A stretch of DNA of 64,000 nucleotides from Ancylobacter novellus (GCA_003241695.1 QFPN01000002.1:62001-126000); one strand, 5' to 3'; positions 43,406-52,202 are shown, numbered from the stretch's first letter. Numbers and translations are program-made. Notes: generated by a model from the sequence alone, not told the origin.

Positions 43406-43474
43406 CGGGCGGCGCGGTCAAATTGCGGGCGTGCTACGCAGGGCGAAGGATTTCCTGCCGAGGCTTCGCTCCGC

Positions 43475-43822
43475 GTGATCACGATCTACGGAATCAAGAA
43501 CTGCGACACGATGAAGAAAGCCCGCGCCTGGCTTGACCAGCGCGGGCTATCTTACGTCTTCCACGACTACAAGGCCGCCGGGATCGACGCCGCGCGATTG
43601 AAGCGCTGGGCGGGCGAGGTCGGCTGGGAGACGCTGCTCAACCGCGCCGGCACGACGTTCAGGAAGCTGCCTGACGATGAGAAAGCCGGGCTCGACGAGG
43701 GCAGGGCGCTCGCGCTGATGCAGGCGCAGCCCTCCATGATCAAGCGCCCGGTGCTGGACGTCGACGGCAGGTTGACCGTCGGCTTCAAGCCGGAGGTTTA
43801 TGCGCGCTCTTTCGGCGACTGA
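43475..43822 (+). CDS. ArsC/Spx-like reductase-family protein (YffB type)
   Basis: The 115-residue thioredoxin-fold protein starts ITIYGIKNCDTMKKARAWLD, with a single N-terminal Cys rather than the CxxC of Spx. It contains the family's TTFRKLPDD and the C-terminal PSMIKRPVLD cis-Pro motif. This matches the YffB group, whose role (glutathione-linked reductase) is unsettled; arsenate reduction is not implied, since the ArsC Arg residues are missing. GTG start at 43475. Confidence 0.87.
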   Translation: MITIYGIKNCDTMKKARAWLDQRGLSYVFHDYKAAGIDAARLKRWAGEVGWETLLNRAGTTFRKLPDDEKAGLDEGRALALMQAQPSMIKRPVLDVDGRLTVGFKPEVYARSFGD

Positions 43823-43851
43823 GCCGCCGGCTTTGTCTGCGCCGGGGCGGC

Positions 43852-44916
43852 TTAGTCGGGCGAGGCGAGCCGTGGCTTCAACTCGGCGAAGCGCGCCGCG
43901 GCCTGCGTGCGGGCGGCTTCGAACACTTCGGGCCGCTCGATGAAAAAGTTGAAATAGCCTGCGGGCGTGCTCGGCGCGATCTCGACGATCTCGACGTGGC
44001 GGAACGGCCCCCCTGGCTTGAGCACGTCGTCGGCGATCAGCCGGTTGATCCGGTCCATCCCCTGGATTTCGGCCTTGTAGCTCGCCGAAAACCACATCTC
44101 GCACTGCCAGTCCTGCACGTCGAACCAGTTGCGCGGCGGGTCGTGTTCGATCCAGCCGTTCGCGAGCAGCCTCGCCACGAACACGTAACGCGAGCGGCGC
44201 AGTTCGGAGACGATGCAGGAGCGGTGATAGGCGCCGTCGATCTGGCCGTTCACCAGCCCGTCGAAGCCATAGAGCGACAGCCACAGCGCGGCTTTCACGG
44301 CCTCGGGCGTGATCTCCTCCAGTCTGGTCTCGCCGCCGGCGGTCTTGTCGGAGCGCAGGTCGGCGACCGCCGAAGGCGCGGCGATCGCGCTCTTCTCCGG
44401 CAGTTGCGCGCGGGCGCGGTCGTTGCCGTAGAGCACGCCCTTGCCGCGCGCGAGGTCGTAGGCGTTGAACACGACGCCGAAGGGGGCGTTCTGGAGCGTC
44501 GCGGCCACGTCGGCGAACCATGCGTCGGGCCGGGTCGGCACATATTGCTGCGCCGGAAGTAGCCGGTCGAAGATCGTCTCGAACTCCGTTTCGTGCGGCG
44601 CGGGCGGCCTGAACCACCGGCCGACCGCCTCGGCGTAAGCAGGGGCGAAGACGCCCCTGAGGCCCGTCAGCGCGACCCTCGCCTGGGCGAAGCGGTCGCG
44701 CTCCGCCTCGGGAGCGACCACCACCGCCCTCATGTCGCGGCCCTTGATCCATTCCGACAGAACGAAGATCTGGCCGCTCGTCGCCGTCACGATGTCGGGG
44801 GTGACGCCCGCCTCGGTCGCCGCCGCGAGGAAGCCGGCGCCGTGGGCGTTGAACCCTCCGAGACCCGCAAGCGCGAAAGCGACGTCGGACGACTCATGTT
44901 TCCGCTCCTGCTCCAC
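43852..44916 (-). CDS. patatin-like phospholipase-family protein
   Basis: The 354-residue protein opens with a patatin-like oxyanion loop (ALAGLGGFNAHGAGFLAAA) and a nucleophile-elbow-like TATSGQ near residue 48. A plausible catalytic Asp is in QIDGAYH near 227. The elbow differs from the usual GxSxG, so activity on lipids is uncertain. It is 63 bases downstream of the TetR gene and on the same strand, so it may be co-regulated. GTG at 44916 is preceded by GGGGAGG. Confidence 0.65.
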   Translation of the reverse strand: MEQERKHESSDVAFALAGLGGFNAHGAGFLAAATEAGVTPDIVTATSGQIFVLSEWIKGRDMRAVVVAPEAERDRFAQARVALTGLRGVFAPAYAEAVGRWFRPPAPHETEFETIFDRLLPAQQYVPTRPDAWFADVAATLQNAPFGVVFNAYDLARGKGVLYGNDRARAQLPEKSAIAAPSAVADLRSDKTAGGETRLEEITPEAVKAALWLSLYGFDGLVNGQIDGAYHRSCIVSELRRSRYVFVARLLANGWIEHDPPRNWFDVQDWQCEMWFSASYKAEIQGMDRINRLIADDVLKPGGPFRHVEIVEIAPSTPAGYFNFFIERPEVFEAARTQAAARFAELKPRLASPD

Positions 44917-44979
44917 TGCAACCTCCCCGAGAGCGATCGGCGCCGATCATTTCACGGGTATGTTGCGTTGCAACAGAAA

Positions 44980-45606
44980 TCAGGCGTCGTCGGGCGCGAT
45001 TTCGGCGAGCGCCATGCGCAGGTAAGTCTCGACCAGAAGGTCGCCCTCGGCGCGGGAAACCGAGACCGCGAGCCGCATCGTCGCCTCGCCGAGCTGCATG
45101 ACGAGAAAGGCCGAGGCCTCGAGTTCGGCGCGGTCGACCTCGGGCTTTACGTGCGAGACCGCTTCCGCCAGCAGCGCGCCGTTCAGGCGGCTGCTTTCGA
45201 GCTCGAAGGCGCGCAGGGCCTTGTCGGCCTGCGTCGCCGACCAGACGTCCCGGATCACGGGTTCGGCGAGGAACAGCCCGTAATAGATCCCGACCAGCCG
45301 CCGGAAGGCCGCGCGCAGCGAGGCGGCGTCGGTCGCTTGGCCAAGCTCCTCGGCGATGCAGGCGCGGCTTTCCGCGTTGAAGCGGTCCGCGAGCACGCGG
45401 ATCAGCGCCGTCTTGTCCGGAAAGTACTGGTAGAGCGAGCCGATCGAGACGCCGGCGCGCTCGGCCACCTCGGCCATCCGCATGGCGTCGCTGCCCTTCT
45501 CGGCGATCAGCCCGCGAGCAGCCTCAAGCAGCCGCTCCACGCGCTCCAGCGCCCGCTTCTGGCTCGGCGCGCGGCGGAGGCGGGCGGAGGGATCGGCATC
45601 AGACAT
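44980..45606 (-). CDS. TetR-family transcriptional regulator
   Basis: The 208-residue protein has an N-terminal TetR helix-turn-helix (RVERLLEAARGLIAEKGSDAMRMAEVAERAGVSIGSLYQYFPDKTALI in pieces, residues 22-70). A C-terminal ligand domain resembles TetR_C_11/AefR-like groups. It is divergent from the NAD(P)-binding protein at 45695, and the shared spacer contains a clear palindrome, so it probably represses both promoters. The effector is unknown. Confidence 0.92.
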   Translation of the reverse strand: MSDADPSARLRRAPSQKRALERVERLLEAARGLIAEKGSDAMRMAEVAERAGVSIGSLYQYFPDKTALIRVLADRFNAESRACIAEELGQATDAASLRAAFRRLVGIYYGLFLAEPVIRDVWSATQADKALRAFELESSRLNGALLAEAVSHVKPEVDRAELEASAFLVMQLGEATMRLAVSVSRAEGDLLVETYLRMALAEIAPDDA

Positions 45607-45635
45607 GAGGATTGCTCACTTTTCTCTTGACCGAT

Positions 45636-45682
45636 AATATGAGCATCCGTCATGTTCTCAAAATATGAGATTTACTCATATT
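45636..45682. promoter_or_regulatory. TetR operator palindrome
   Basis: An eight-base perfect inverted repeat, AATATGAG (45662-45669) and CTCATATT (45675-45682), with a five-base centre, lies 13 bases before the ATG at 45695. An extra exact half-site AATATGAG lies at 45636-45643, nearer the divergent tetR start. It is the best candidate for binding the adjacent TetR protein. Confidence 0.75.
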
Positions 45683-45694
45683 CAGGGGGCGGCG

Positions 45695-46540
45695 ATGAGC
45701 GGACACGAGATCGAAGCGCGGCGCGAGAAACCGACGCTGGTGGTGGGCGCGACGGGCAAGACCGGCCGCCGGGTGGCCGAGCGCCTGGCGAAGGCGGGGC
45801 TTTGCGTGCGCGAGGGCTCGCGCAGGGCGGAACGGCCGTTCGACTGGGAGGACGAGGCGACATGGGGCAGGGCGCTCGAGGGCGTCGGCGCGGCCTATGT
45901 GACCTATTATCCGGACCTCGCCGCGCCCGGCGCGGTGGAGAAGATCGGGGCCTTCGCGGCGGCGGCGCTGGCGCAGGGCGTGCGCCGCATCGTGCTGCTG
46001 TCCGGCCGCGGCGAGCCGGAGGCGGAGGCCGCCGAACAGGCGCTGATGGCGTCCGGCGCGGACTGGACCATCCTGCGCTGCGCCTGGTTCATGCAGAATT
46101 TTTCCGAGAGTTTCATGGCCGAAGGCGTGGCGGCCGGCGAACTGGCGCTGCCGGCGGGCGACGTGCCGGAACCCTTCGTCGACTGCGACGACATCGCCGA
46201 CGCGGCCTTCGCGGCGCTCACGCAGGAGGGCCATGTGGGGGCGCTCTATGAACTGACGGGGCCGCGCGCGTTGACCTTCCGGGAGGCGGCGGAGGAGATC
46301 GCCGTCGCGCGCGGGGCCGCGGTCGCCTATGTGAGGGTTCCGCTCGAAGACTATGCGGCGGAGATGCGCGCCCATGACGCGCCGGCCGAGATGGTCGATC
46401 TCGTGGTCTATCTGTTCGGCACGGTGCTCGACGGCCGCAACGCGCGGGTGACGGGCGGCGCGGAGCGGGCGCTCGGACGTCGGCCCGCGGACTTCCGGGA
46501 TTACGCGGCCCGCGTCGCCGCGGCGGGCGGATGGGGATGA
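45695..46540 (+). CDS. NAD(P)-binding (NmrA/SDR-like) protein
   Basis: The 281-residue atypical short-chain dehydrogenase-like protein has a Rossmann start TLVVGATGKTGRRVAERL. RIVLLSGRGE, WTILRCAWFMQNFSES and the C-terminal YELTGPRALTFREAAEEI blocks match NmrA/HSCARG and azoreductase-like quinone oxidoreductase relatives. It probably senses or uses NAD(P)H. Controlled by the divergent TetR gene through the operator just upstream. ATG 45695 is chosen over ATG 45665, which would put the operator inside the gene. Confidence 0.87.
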   Translation: MSGHEIEARREKPTLVVGATGKTGRRVAERLAKAGLCVREGSRRAERPFDWEDEATWGRALEGVGAAYVTYYPDLAAPGAVEKIGAFAAAALAQGVRRIVLLSGRGEPEAEAAEQALMASGADWTILRCAWFMQNFSESFMAEGVAAGELALPAGDVPEPFVDCDDIADAAFAALTQEGHVGALYELTGPRALTFREAAEEIAVARGAAVAYVRVPLEDYAAEMRAHDAPAEMVDLVVYLFGTVLDGRNARVTGGAERALGRRPADFRDYAARVAAAGGWG

Positions 46541-46593
46541 AGCCAGACGCCTGCGCTTCAGCGATCGCCTCTGCGAAACCCGCGCGACGTCTC

Positions 46594-46738
46594 CGCTCCC
46601 TCCCCCTTGCGGGGAGGGCAAGGGTGGGGGTGGTTCAGGATTGAGCTTCGAACGTTGGCGTAAAGCGGTTTCGCCCGCCACGCTCTATTGGGAGCCACCC
46701 CCACCCCCGACCCCTCCCCGCAAGGGGGAGGGGAGAAG
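46594..46738. repeat. mirrored pair of palindromic repeats (family B)
   Basis: CCTCCCCCTTGCGGGGAGG with AAGGGTGGGGGTGG flank at about 46598-46640 is mirrored at about 46696-46737 as CCACCCCCACCCC plus CCCCTCCCCGCAAGGGGGAGGGG. The pair matches 3916-4062 in arrangement, length and sequence. Confidence 0.8.
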
Positions 46739-46757
46739 GAAGCCGCAGCCGTTCGCC

Positions 46758-47480
46758 TCAACCCGTCCGCGAGGCGACGTAGCCTTCGTAGCCCCGCGCG
46801 CGGAGTTCGCAGGCCGGACACGTCCCGCAGCCAAAACCCCATGCGTGGCGCTCGCCTCGGTCGCCGAGATAGCAGGTGTGGCTGTCCTCGACGATGAGCG
46901 CGACCAGCGCCTCGCCGCCGAGCTCCTCCGCCAGCGCCCAGGTCGCGGCCTTGTCGAGGCGCATCAGCGGCGTGTCGATCTCGAGCGGCCGGTCGAGTCC
47001 GAGCGAGAGCGCGGTCGCGGTCGCCCGCATGGTCTCGGCGCGGCAGTCGGGATAGCCGGAATAGTCGGTGTCGCACATGCCGCCGACGAGCCGAAAAATC
47101 CCGCGGCGATAGCCGAGCGCGGCGGCGAAGGTGAGGAACGCGATGTTGCGGCCGGGCACGAAGGTGTTGGGAAGCCCCGCCTCCGTCATCGCGATCTCGG
47201 CGTCGCGGGTCAGCGCCGTGTCGGAGATCTGGCCAAGCACCGAAAGATCGATCGTGTGGTCGTCGCCCAGCCGCGCGCCCCATTCGGGCCTCAGGCGGCC
47301 AAGGCCGTTCCGCAGCGCGTCTCGGCGCTCCAGCTCGACGCGGTGGCGCTGGCCGTAGTCGAAGCCGACCGTCTCCACATGGTCGAAGCGCTCAAGCGCC
47401 CAGGCGAGGCAGGTGGTCGAATCCTGCCCGCCGGAAAACAGCACGAGAGCGCGGCTCTCGGGCGGACGGTCGTCGCTCAT
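46758..47480 (-). CDS. queC: 7-cyano-7-deazaguanine (preQ0) synthase
   Basis: The 240-residue enzyme converts 7-carboxy-7-deazaguanine to preQ0 with ATP and ammonia. It has the PP-loop ALVLFSGGQDSTTCLAWAL, PGRNIAFLTFAAAL, SGYPDCR and the C-terminal zinc cysteines in SHTCYLG and GFGCGTCPACELR. It overlaps queD by ATGA in the queE-queD-queC operon feeding queuosine synthesis. Confidence 0.95.
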   Translation of the reverse strand: MSDDRPPESRALVLFSGGQDSTTCLAWALERFDHVETVGFDYGQRHRVELERRDALRNGLGRLRPEWGARLGDDHTIDLSVLGQISDTALTRDAEIAMTEAGLPNTFVPGRNIAFLTFAAALGYRRGIFRLVGGMCDTDYSGYPDCRAETMRATATALSLGLDRPLEIDTPLMRLDKAATWALAEELGGEALVALIVEDSHTCYLGDRGERHAWGFGCGTCPACELRARGYEGYVASRTG

Positions 47481-47848
47481 TGGGCGTCGGGCCCGAAATA
47501 GCTGCAGGCGTCGCCCTCGCTGTCGCGATAGACCGTCACCTTGTGAAGACCGGGGCAGACGCCCTCGACCTTGCGCCAGATCCAGACCGAGAGGTTTTCG
47601 AGGGTCGCTGGGCCGAGATCCGCGACCTCGTCGAGGAAGCGGTGGTCCAGCCCGTCGCGGGCCTCCGCGAGCGCGCGCGAAAACAGGCCGAGATCCACCA
47701 CCATGCCGCTCTCCGGCGCGGGCGCGCCGCGCACGAACACTTCGGCGCGATAGGAATGGCCGTGGATGCGGCGGCTTGGCTCGACGTCGATCGAGCGCGT
47801 AAGCGTGTGCGCCGCTTCGAAGCGGAATTGTTTCGACAGTTCGTGCAC
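47477..47848 (-). CDS. queD: 6-carboxy-5,6,7,8-tetrahydropterin synthase
   Basis: The 123-residue T-fold enzyme makes CPH4 from dihydroneopterin triphosphate, an early step to preQ0. Zinc ligands are in FEAAH and RIHGHSY (residues 15-40), and DLGLFSRAL and LDHRFLDEV plus the C-terminal YRDSEGDACSYFG complete the family pattern. GTG at 47848 starts just four bases after the queE stop; no ATG gives a conserved N-terminus. Confidence 0.92.
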   Translation of the reverse strand: MHELSKQFRFEAAHTLTRSIDVEPSRRIHGHSYRAEVFVRGAPAPESGMVVDLGLFSRALAEARDGLDHRFLDEVADLGPATLENLSVWIWRKVEGVCPGLHKVTVYRDSEGDACSYFGPDAQ

Positions 47849-47852
47849 GGCT

Positions 47853-48485
47853 TTACGGAAGTCCGATGAGCTTGTGGGTCTGCAGGCTGAGCCGCCAGGT
47901 CGGGTTCGCCATGCAGTAGGCCGCGGCCGCGGCGGTGTTCGCCTCGCGCGCCGCTCCGTCCATGGGTTGCAGGAAGAAGTGCCGGAAGTCCAGCGAGGCG
48001 AAGGCTTCCGGCGGCGCGTCCGGCTGCGGATAGACGAGCTTGAGCTCGTCGCCCGAGGTGAGGGCGAGCGCCGCGCCGGCCTTGGGACTGACGCAGATCC
48101 AGTCGACTCCCGGCGGCGGAGTCCGGGTGCCGTTGGTCTCGATCGCGATTTCGAAGTTTTCGGCGTGCATCGCCGCCACCAGCGCCTCGTCGAGCTGGAG
48201 CAGCGGTTCGCCGCCAGTGAAGACGACGTAGCGGCGGCCAACCGCGCCGTCCCACGTGTGCGCGATCGTCTCCGCGAGGGCTTCAGCGGTTGCGAACTTG
48301 CCGCCGCCGGGACCGTCCGTCCCGACGAAATCCGTGTCGCAGAAGCGGCACACGGCCGTTTCGCGGTCCTGCTCGCGCCCGGTCCAGAGGTTGCAGCCCG
48401 CGAAGCGGCAGAAGACGGCGGCGCGCCCTGCGTGCGCGCCCTCGCCCTGCAGCGTCTTGAACAGTTCCTTGACCGTGTACGTCAT
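47853..48485 (-). CDS. queE: 7-carboxy-7-deazaguanine synthase
   Basis: The 210-residue radical-SAM enzyme converts CPH4 to CDG. It starts YTVKELFKTLQGEGAHAGR and has the enlarged cluster motif CX14CXXC (GCNLW through VCRFCD), VVFTGGEPLLQLDE, IAIETNGTR and VSPKAG. It is the first gene of queE-queD-queC. ATG at 48485. Confidence 0.95.
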   Translation of the reverse strand: MTYTVKELFKTLQGEGAHAGRAAVFCRFAGCNLWTGREQDRETAVCRFCDTDFVGTDGPGGGKFATAEALAETIAHTWDGAVGRRYVVFTGGEPLLQLDEALVAAMHAENFEIAIETNGTRTPPPGVDWICVSPKAGAALALTSGDELKLVYPQPDAPPEAFASLDFRHFFLQPMDGAAREANTAAAAAYCMANPTWRLSLQTHKLIGLP

Positions 48486-48564
48486 GCCGCGTCAGAGAGG
48501 CCGCCCCGCGCTCCGGGTCAAGCGTCAAGGCCGGGAGGCGGGCCTGCGTCCGCTTGCGGGCGAG

Positions 48565-48990
48565 TCAGCGCGTGATGACGATGCGCGCGTTCTCCATGCC
48601 GCGCGTCTTCACCAGATTGTAGAAGGTCGCGGCGTGGGCCGGCGCGAGCCGCACGCAGCCATGGCTCGCCGGGCGGCCGAGGGAGCGCACGTAGTTCGTG
48701 CCGTGGATCGCGTAGCCGCCGTGGAAGAACACCGAATAGGGCATCGGCGACATGTCGTATTTGCGCGAGTACCACATCCGCGCCGTCCGGATCGGCCGGA
48801 ACTTGCCCTTGGGCGTCACATAGCCTCGACGGGCGGTCGAGACCGGCCACGAATATGCTGGCATGCCGTCGACGGAAATCTCGGCTCGCTGGGCCGAGAG
48901 GCTGATCTCCGCGACCACCTTGGCCTCGGCCGAGGCCGAAGAGAAGACGAGCCCTGCAAGACACGCCAGAGCGAACGCGACGCGCTTCAT
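48565..48990 (-). CDS. L,D-transpeptidase (YkuD domain)
   Basis: The 141-residue exported protein has a signal peptide (cleavage after AEA, near residue 23). A YkuD domain follows with TPKGKFRP, the YSVFFHGGYAIHGTNY His motif and the catalytic SHGCVRL Cys/His motif near residue 116. It cross-links peptidoglycan or attaches proteins to it through meso-diaminopimelate. It is at the short end for the family, with no LysM domain. Start ATG 48990. Confidence 0.92.
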   Translation of the reverse strand: MKRVAFALACLAGLVFSSASAEAKVVAEISLSAQRAEISVDGMPAYSWPVSTARRGYVTPKGKFRPIRTARMWYSRKYDMSPMPYSVFFHGGYAIHGTNYVRSLGRPASHGCVRLAPAHAATFYNLVKTRGMENARIVITR

Positions 48991-49156
48991 CTGAACAAAC
49001 CCCCGGCGATCCGCTCCCGCCACGGACGCGCCATAGTTGTGCCGTAAATGTGGCGATCTGTCGAATCACATGCCGGCGACCGTCGCGTTGGTCGCGATGG
49101 CTTGTCAGGCGACGCTCCGATAGACTCGAATCATTCGAGAAACGGAGCCCGCGTCC

Positions 49157-49726
49157 ATGATCCTGCTCGTCCTCGGGCTCGTTCTGTTTATCGGAGCGCA
49201 TCTCTTCGCCCGCGCGCGCGGCCCGAGGGCCGCGCTGGTCGGGCGGATGGGCGAGGGGCCATACAAGGCCCTTTATTCCCTCGTCTCGTTGGCGGGGCTC
49301 GCGCTGATCGTGATCGGCTGGCGGGCCGCGCCTTTCGTTGAGGTGTGGTCGCCGCCGGTCTGGACGCGCCACCTCGCCTTGCTGCTGATGTGGCCGGCCT
49401 TCGTGCTACTGGTCTCTTACCGTCTGCCCGGCCATATCCGCGCGAAAGCCAAGCACCCGATGCTCGCGGCGGTGAAGCTGTGGGCGACCGCCCATCTCCT
49501 TGCGAACGGCGATCTCGCCGGCATCCTGCTGTTCGGATCGTTGCTCGCCTGGGCCGTTTTCGCGCGCGTCGCGCTCAAGAAGGCGGAGCGCGTCGAGGGC
49601 GCGCCGCCGCGTCCGGCCTCATGGCAGAACGACCTGATCGCGATCGTGATCGGCACGGCGCTCTATCTGCTGTTCGGCGCCTTCCTGCATCCGCTGCTGA
49701 TTGGCAGGTCGGTGTTCGGCGCATAG
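49157..49726 (+). CDS. NnrU-family membrane protein
   Basis: The 189-residue protein has five hydrophobic helices and the NnrU domain features. The first helix LLVLGLVLFIGAHLF is followed by GPYKALYSLVSLAGLALIVIGW, and HPMLAAVKLWATAHLLANGDLAG carries paired His residues. NnrU was named for a role beside nitrite/nitric-oxide reductases; no denitrification genes are near here, so its job is open. Related to isoprenylcysteine methyltransferase-like membrane folds. Confidence 0.88.
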   Translation: MILLVLGLVLFIGAHLFARARGPRAALVGRMGEGPYKALYSLVSLAGLALIVIGWRAAPFVEVWSPPVWTRHLALLLMWPAFVLLVSYRLPGHIRAKAKHPMLAAVKLWATAHLLANGDLAGILLFGSLLAWAVFARVALKKAERVEGAPPRPASWQNDLIAIVIGTALYLLFGAFLHPLLIGRSVFGA

Positions 49727-49830
49727 CCGATCAAAGGGTTTGCGGGGGCGGGGCCGCGTCGATATGGTGCCGGCCGCCGCGGAGAGCCGTCTTCGCGGAC
49801 GTTTTTCTTCGTTTGCGTGACAGATTTTCG

Positions 49831-50526
49831 ATGGCCGACATCTTTCAAGAGGTTCAGGACGACCTCCGCCGGGACCGCTTCAAGGCGTTCTGGGATCGCT
49901 TCGGCACGCCGATCGTAGTGGTCGCGGTGATCGTGGTCGCGGTGGTCGGCGGATGGCGCGGCTGGCAATATTACGAAGCGGGTCAGGCCGCTGCGGCGGG
50001 AGACCGCTACGCCGCCGCCGCGAGGCTCGCGGAAGAAGGCAAGACCGCCGAGGCGCGCGCGGCCTTCGCCGCCGTCGCGACCGACGGCCCCGCCGGCTAC
50101 CGGACGCTCTCCAGGCTGCGCGAGGCGGACGAGGCCGCGGAGGGCGACAAGCCCGCCGCCTTCAAGCTCTATCAGGCGATCGCGAACGATTCGTCCGCCG
50201 ACGCCCAGCTGCGCGACGCGGCCCGCATCCGCGGGGCCTATCTCGGCGTCGACGCGGTTTCCCGCGACGAGGTTCGGGCGCTCGCCGAACCGCTCGCGGT
50301 CGCGAACGGGCCGTGGGCGACGCTCGCCCGCGAGGCGATCGGCCTTGCGGCCTACAAGGCCGGCGACATGGCCGACGCCCGCAAGCAGTTCGAGGCCGTC
50401 GTGGCGGACCCGGAAGCGCCGGGGTCAAGCCGCCAGCGCGCCGACCTGATGCTCGCCGTGCTGCCCCCGCCCGCCGCGGCCGGCGGCGACGCGCCCAAGT
50501 CCGCCGAGCCCAAGCCCGCCAATTGA
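49831..50526 (+). CDS. YfgM-like TPR membrane protein
   Basis: The 231-residue protein has a cytoplasmic tail MADIFQEVQDDLRRDRFKAFWDRFG, a membrane helix at about 27-45 (VVVAVIVVAVVGGWRGW) and a periplasmic tetratricopeptide-like domain. It ends in an Ala/Pro/Lys tail. Its homologue YfgM in E. coli works with the SecYEG translocon and periplasmic chaperones. It is followed by the bamB position and der, the conserved order. Confidence 0.87.
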   Translation: MADIFQEVQDDLRRDRFKAFWDRFGTPIVVVAVIVVAVVGGWRGWQYYEAGQAAAAGDRYAAAARLAEEGKTAEARAAFAAVATDGPAGYRTLSRLREADEAAEGDKPAAFKLYQAIANDSSADAQLRDAARIRGAYLGVDAVSRDEVRALAEPLAVANGPWATLAREAIGLAAYKAGDMADARKQFEAVVADPEAPGSSRQRADLMLAVLPPPAAAGGDAPKSAEPKPAN

Positions 50527-50567
50527 AGCCCGAGGCGCCCCGCGCCCGATCCGGAGTTCCCGCAGTC

Positions 50568-50792
50568 GTGACCATCCGTTTCGCCAGGATAGCCCGCGCA
50601 GCGCTTGCGCTTTCGGTCGTCGGCGCGCTCGCGGGCTGCGATACGCTCTCGAACATGAATCCCTTCAACGAGAAGGAGACGCCGCTGCCGGGCGAACGCC
50701 GCCCGGTGCCGCGCGTCGCCCCGCCGCCGCCCGACAACGTTCCGCAGCCGCTTTCGGCGCTGCCCACGCCGGTCGTCGCCGACCTCGCCTGA
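50568..50792 (+). CDS. short lipoprotein at the bamB position (BamB N-terminal remnant)
   Basis: The 74-residue protein has a lipoprotein signal (LSVVGALAGC, lipobox Cys near residue 23) and DTLSNMNPFNEKETPLPGERRPV after it. The LPGER segment and location between the YfgM-like gene and der resemble the start of alphaproteobacterial BamB. Only a Pro-rich tail follows instead of the eight-bladed propeller of roughly 350-400 residues, and der begins 57 bases later, so there is no room for it. It is either a truncated BamB or a specialised small lipoprotein. GTG start at 50568. Confidence 0.6.
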   Translation: MTIRFARIARAALALSVVGALAGCDTLSNMNPFNEKETPLPGERRPVPRVAPPPPDNVPQPLSALPTPVVADLA

Positions 50793-50849
50793 TCGAACGC
50801 CCCGAGGCCTTTCGGCCCCGGCGGCGTCGTCGCCGGGAGGCGATCGTCC

Positions 50850-52202
50850 TTGAGCGCACCCCTCGTCCAGATCGCGATCGTCGGCCGGCCGAACGTCGGC
50901 AAGTCGACGCTGTTCAACCGTCTCGTGGGCAAGCGCCTCGCGCTCGTTGACGACCGGCCGGGCGTCACGCGCGACCGCCGCGAGGGCGAGGGCAGGCTCG
51001 GCGATCTCACCTTCCGCATCGTCGACACGGCGGGACTTGAGAACGCGACCGGCGGCTCGCTCGAAGCCCGCATGCGCGAGCAGACCGAGGCGGCGATCGA
51101 GGAAGCCGACCTCGTCCTCTTCATGATCGACGGCCGCGCCGGCGTCACCGCCGACGACGAGCGCTTCGCCGAAGTCGTGCGGCGCTCCACGCGCCCGATC
51201 GTGCTGCTCGCCAACAAGGCGGAAGGCCGCAAGGCCGCCGACGCAACCTACGACGCCTATCGACTTGGCCTCGGCGACCCGCTGCCGATCTCCTCGGAGC
51301 ATGGCGAAGGCCTGGGCGATCTCTACGACGCCATCCTGCCGTTCTTTCCCGAGCCTTCGGACGATGACGAGGAGGCCGACGGCGACGACGCGCCCTTGCG
51401 CATCGCGATCGTCGGCCGTCCGAACGCCGGCAAGTCGACGCTGGTCAATCGGCTGGTCGGGTCGGAGCGCATGCTGACCGGCCCCGAGGCCGGCATCACC
51501 CGCGACAGCGTTTCGGTCGACTGGGAATGGCGCGGCCACAGGGTGCGCCTCGTCGACACCGCGGGCCTGCGCAAGAAGGCGCGCGTGGTCGACAAGCTGG
51601 AGAAGCTGTCGGTCGCCGACTCGATCCGCGCCATCAAGTTCGCCGAGGTCGTCGTGCTGTTGCTCGACGCCACGGTGCCGTTCGAGAAGCAGGACCTCTC
51701 GATCGCCGACCTCGTGGAGCGCGAGGGCAGGGCGCTGGTGATCGGGCTCAACAAGTGGGACCTGGTCGAAGACCGCAAGGCCGGCTTCGACCACGCCCGC
51801 GAGCGGCTCGACCGGCTGCTGCCGCAGATCAAGGGAGCGGAGCTCGCCCCGCTTTCCGGCGAGACCGGCGAGGGCGTCGACAAGTTGATGGCCTCGGTGG
51901 TGAAGGCCCACGAGGTCTGGAACCGCCGGATCCCGACGGCGGCGCTCAACCGTTGGCTCGAGGAGACGCTGCAGCGCCATCCGCCGCCCGCGGTTTCAGG
52001 CAAACGCATCAAGCTGCGTTACATGACCCAGGCGAAGGCCCGGCCCCCGAGTTTCGTGCTGTTCGGCACGCGCACCAGCGAGCTGCCGACCTCCTATGTG
52101 CGCTATCTCGTCAACGGGCTGCGCGAGGCGTTCGACCTGCCGGGCGCGCCGATCCGGCTCTCGTTCCGGTCGGCGGAAAATCCGTACGACAAGAAAGGCT
52201 GA
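50850..52202 (+). CDS. der: ribosome-assembly GTPase Der (EngA)
   Basis: The 450-residue protein has two tandem GTPase domains. The first has IVGRPNVGKSTLFNRLVGKR, DTAGLE and NKAE; the second has IVGRPNAGKSTLVNRLVG, DTAGLRKKARV and NKWD. A KH-like C-terminal domain ends NPYDKKG. It is needed for 50S subunit maturation. TTG start at 50850 follows GGGAGG. Confidence 0.95.
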   Translation: MSAPLVQIAIVGRPNVGKSTLFNRLVGKRLALVDDRPGVTRDRREGEGRLGDLTFRIVDTAGLENATGGSLEARMREQTEAAIEEADLVLFMIDGRAGVTADDERFAEVVRRSTRPIVLLANKAEGRKAADATYDAYRLGLGDPLPISSEHGEGLGDLYDAILPFFPEPSDDDEEADGDDAPLRIAIVGRPNAGKSTLVNRLVGSERMLTGPEAGITRDSVSVDWEWRGHRVRLVDTAGLRKKARVVDKLEKLSVADSIRAIKFAEVVVLLLDATVPFEKQDLSIADLVEREGRALVIGLNKWDLVEDRKAGFDHARERLDRLLPQIKGAELAPLSGETGEGVDKLMASVVKAHEVWNRRIPTAALNRWLEETLQRHPPPAVSGKRIKLRYMTQAKARPPSFVLFGTRTSELPTSYVRYLVNGLREAFDLPGAPIRLSFRSAENPYDKKG

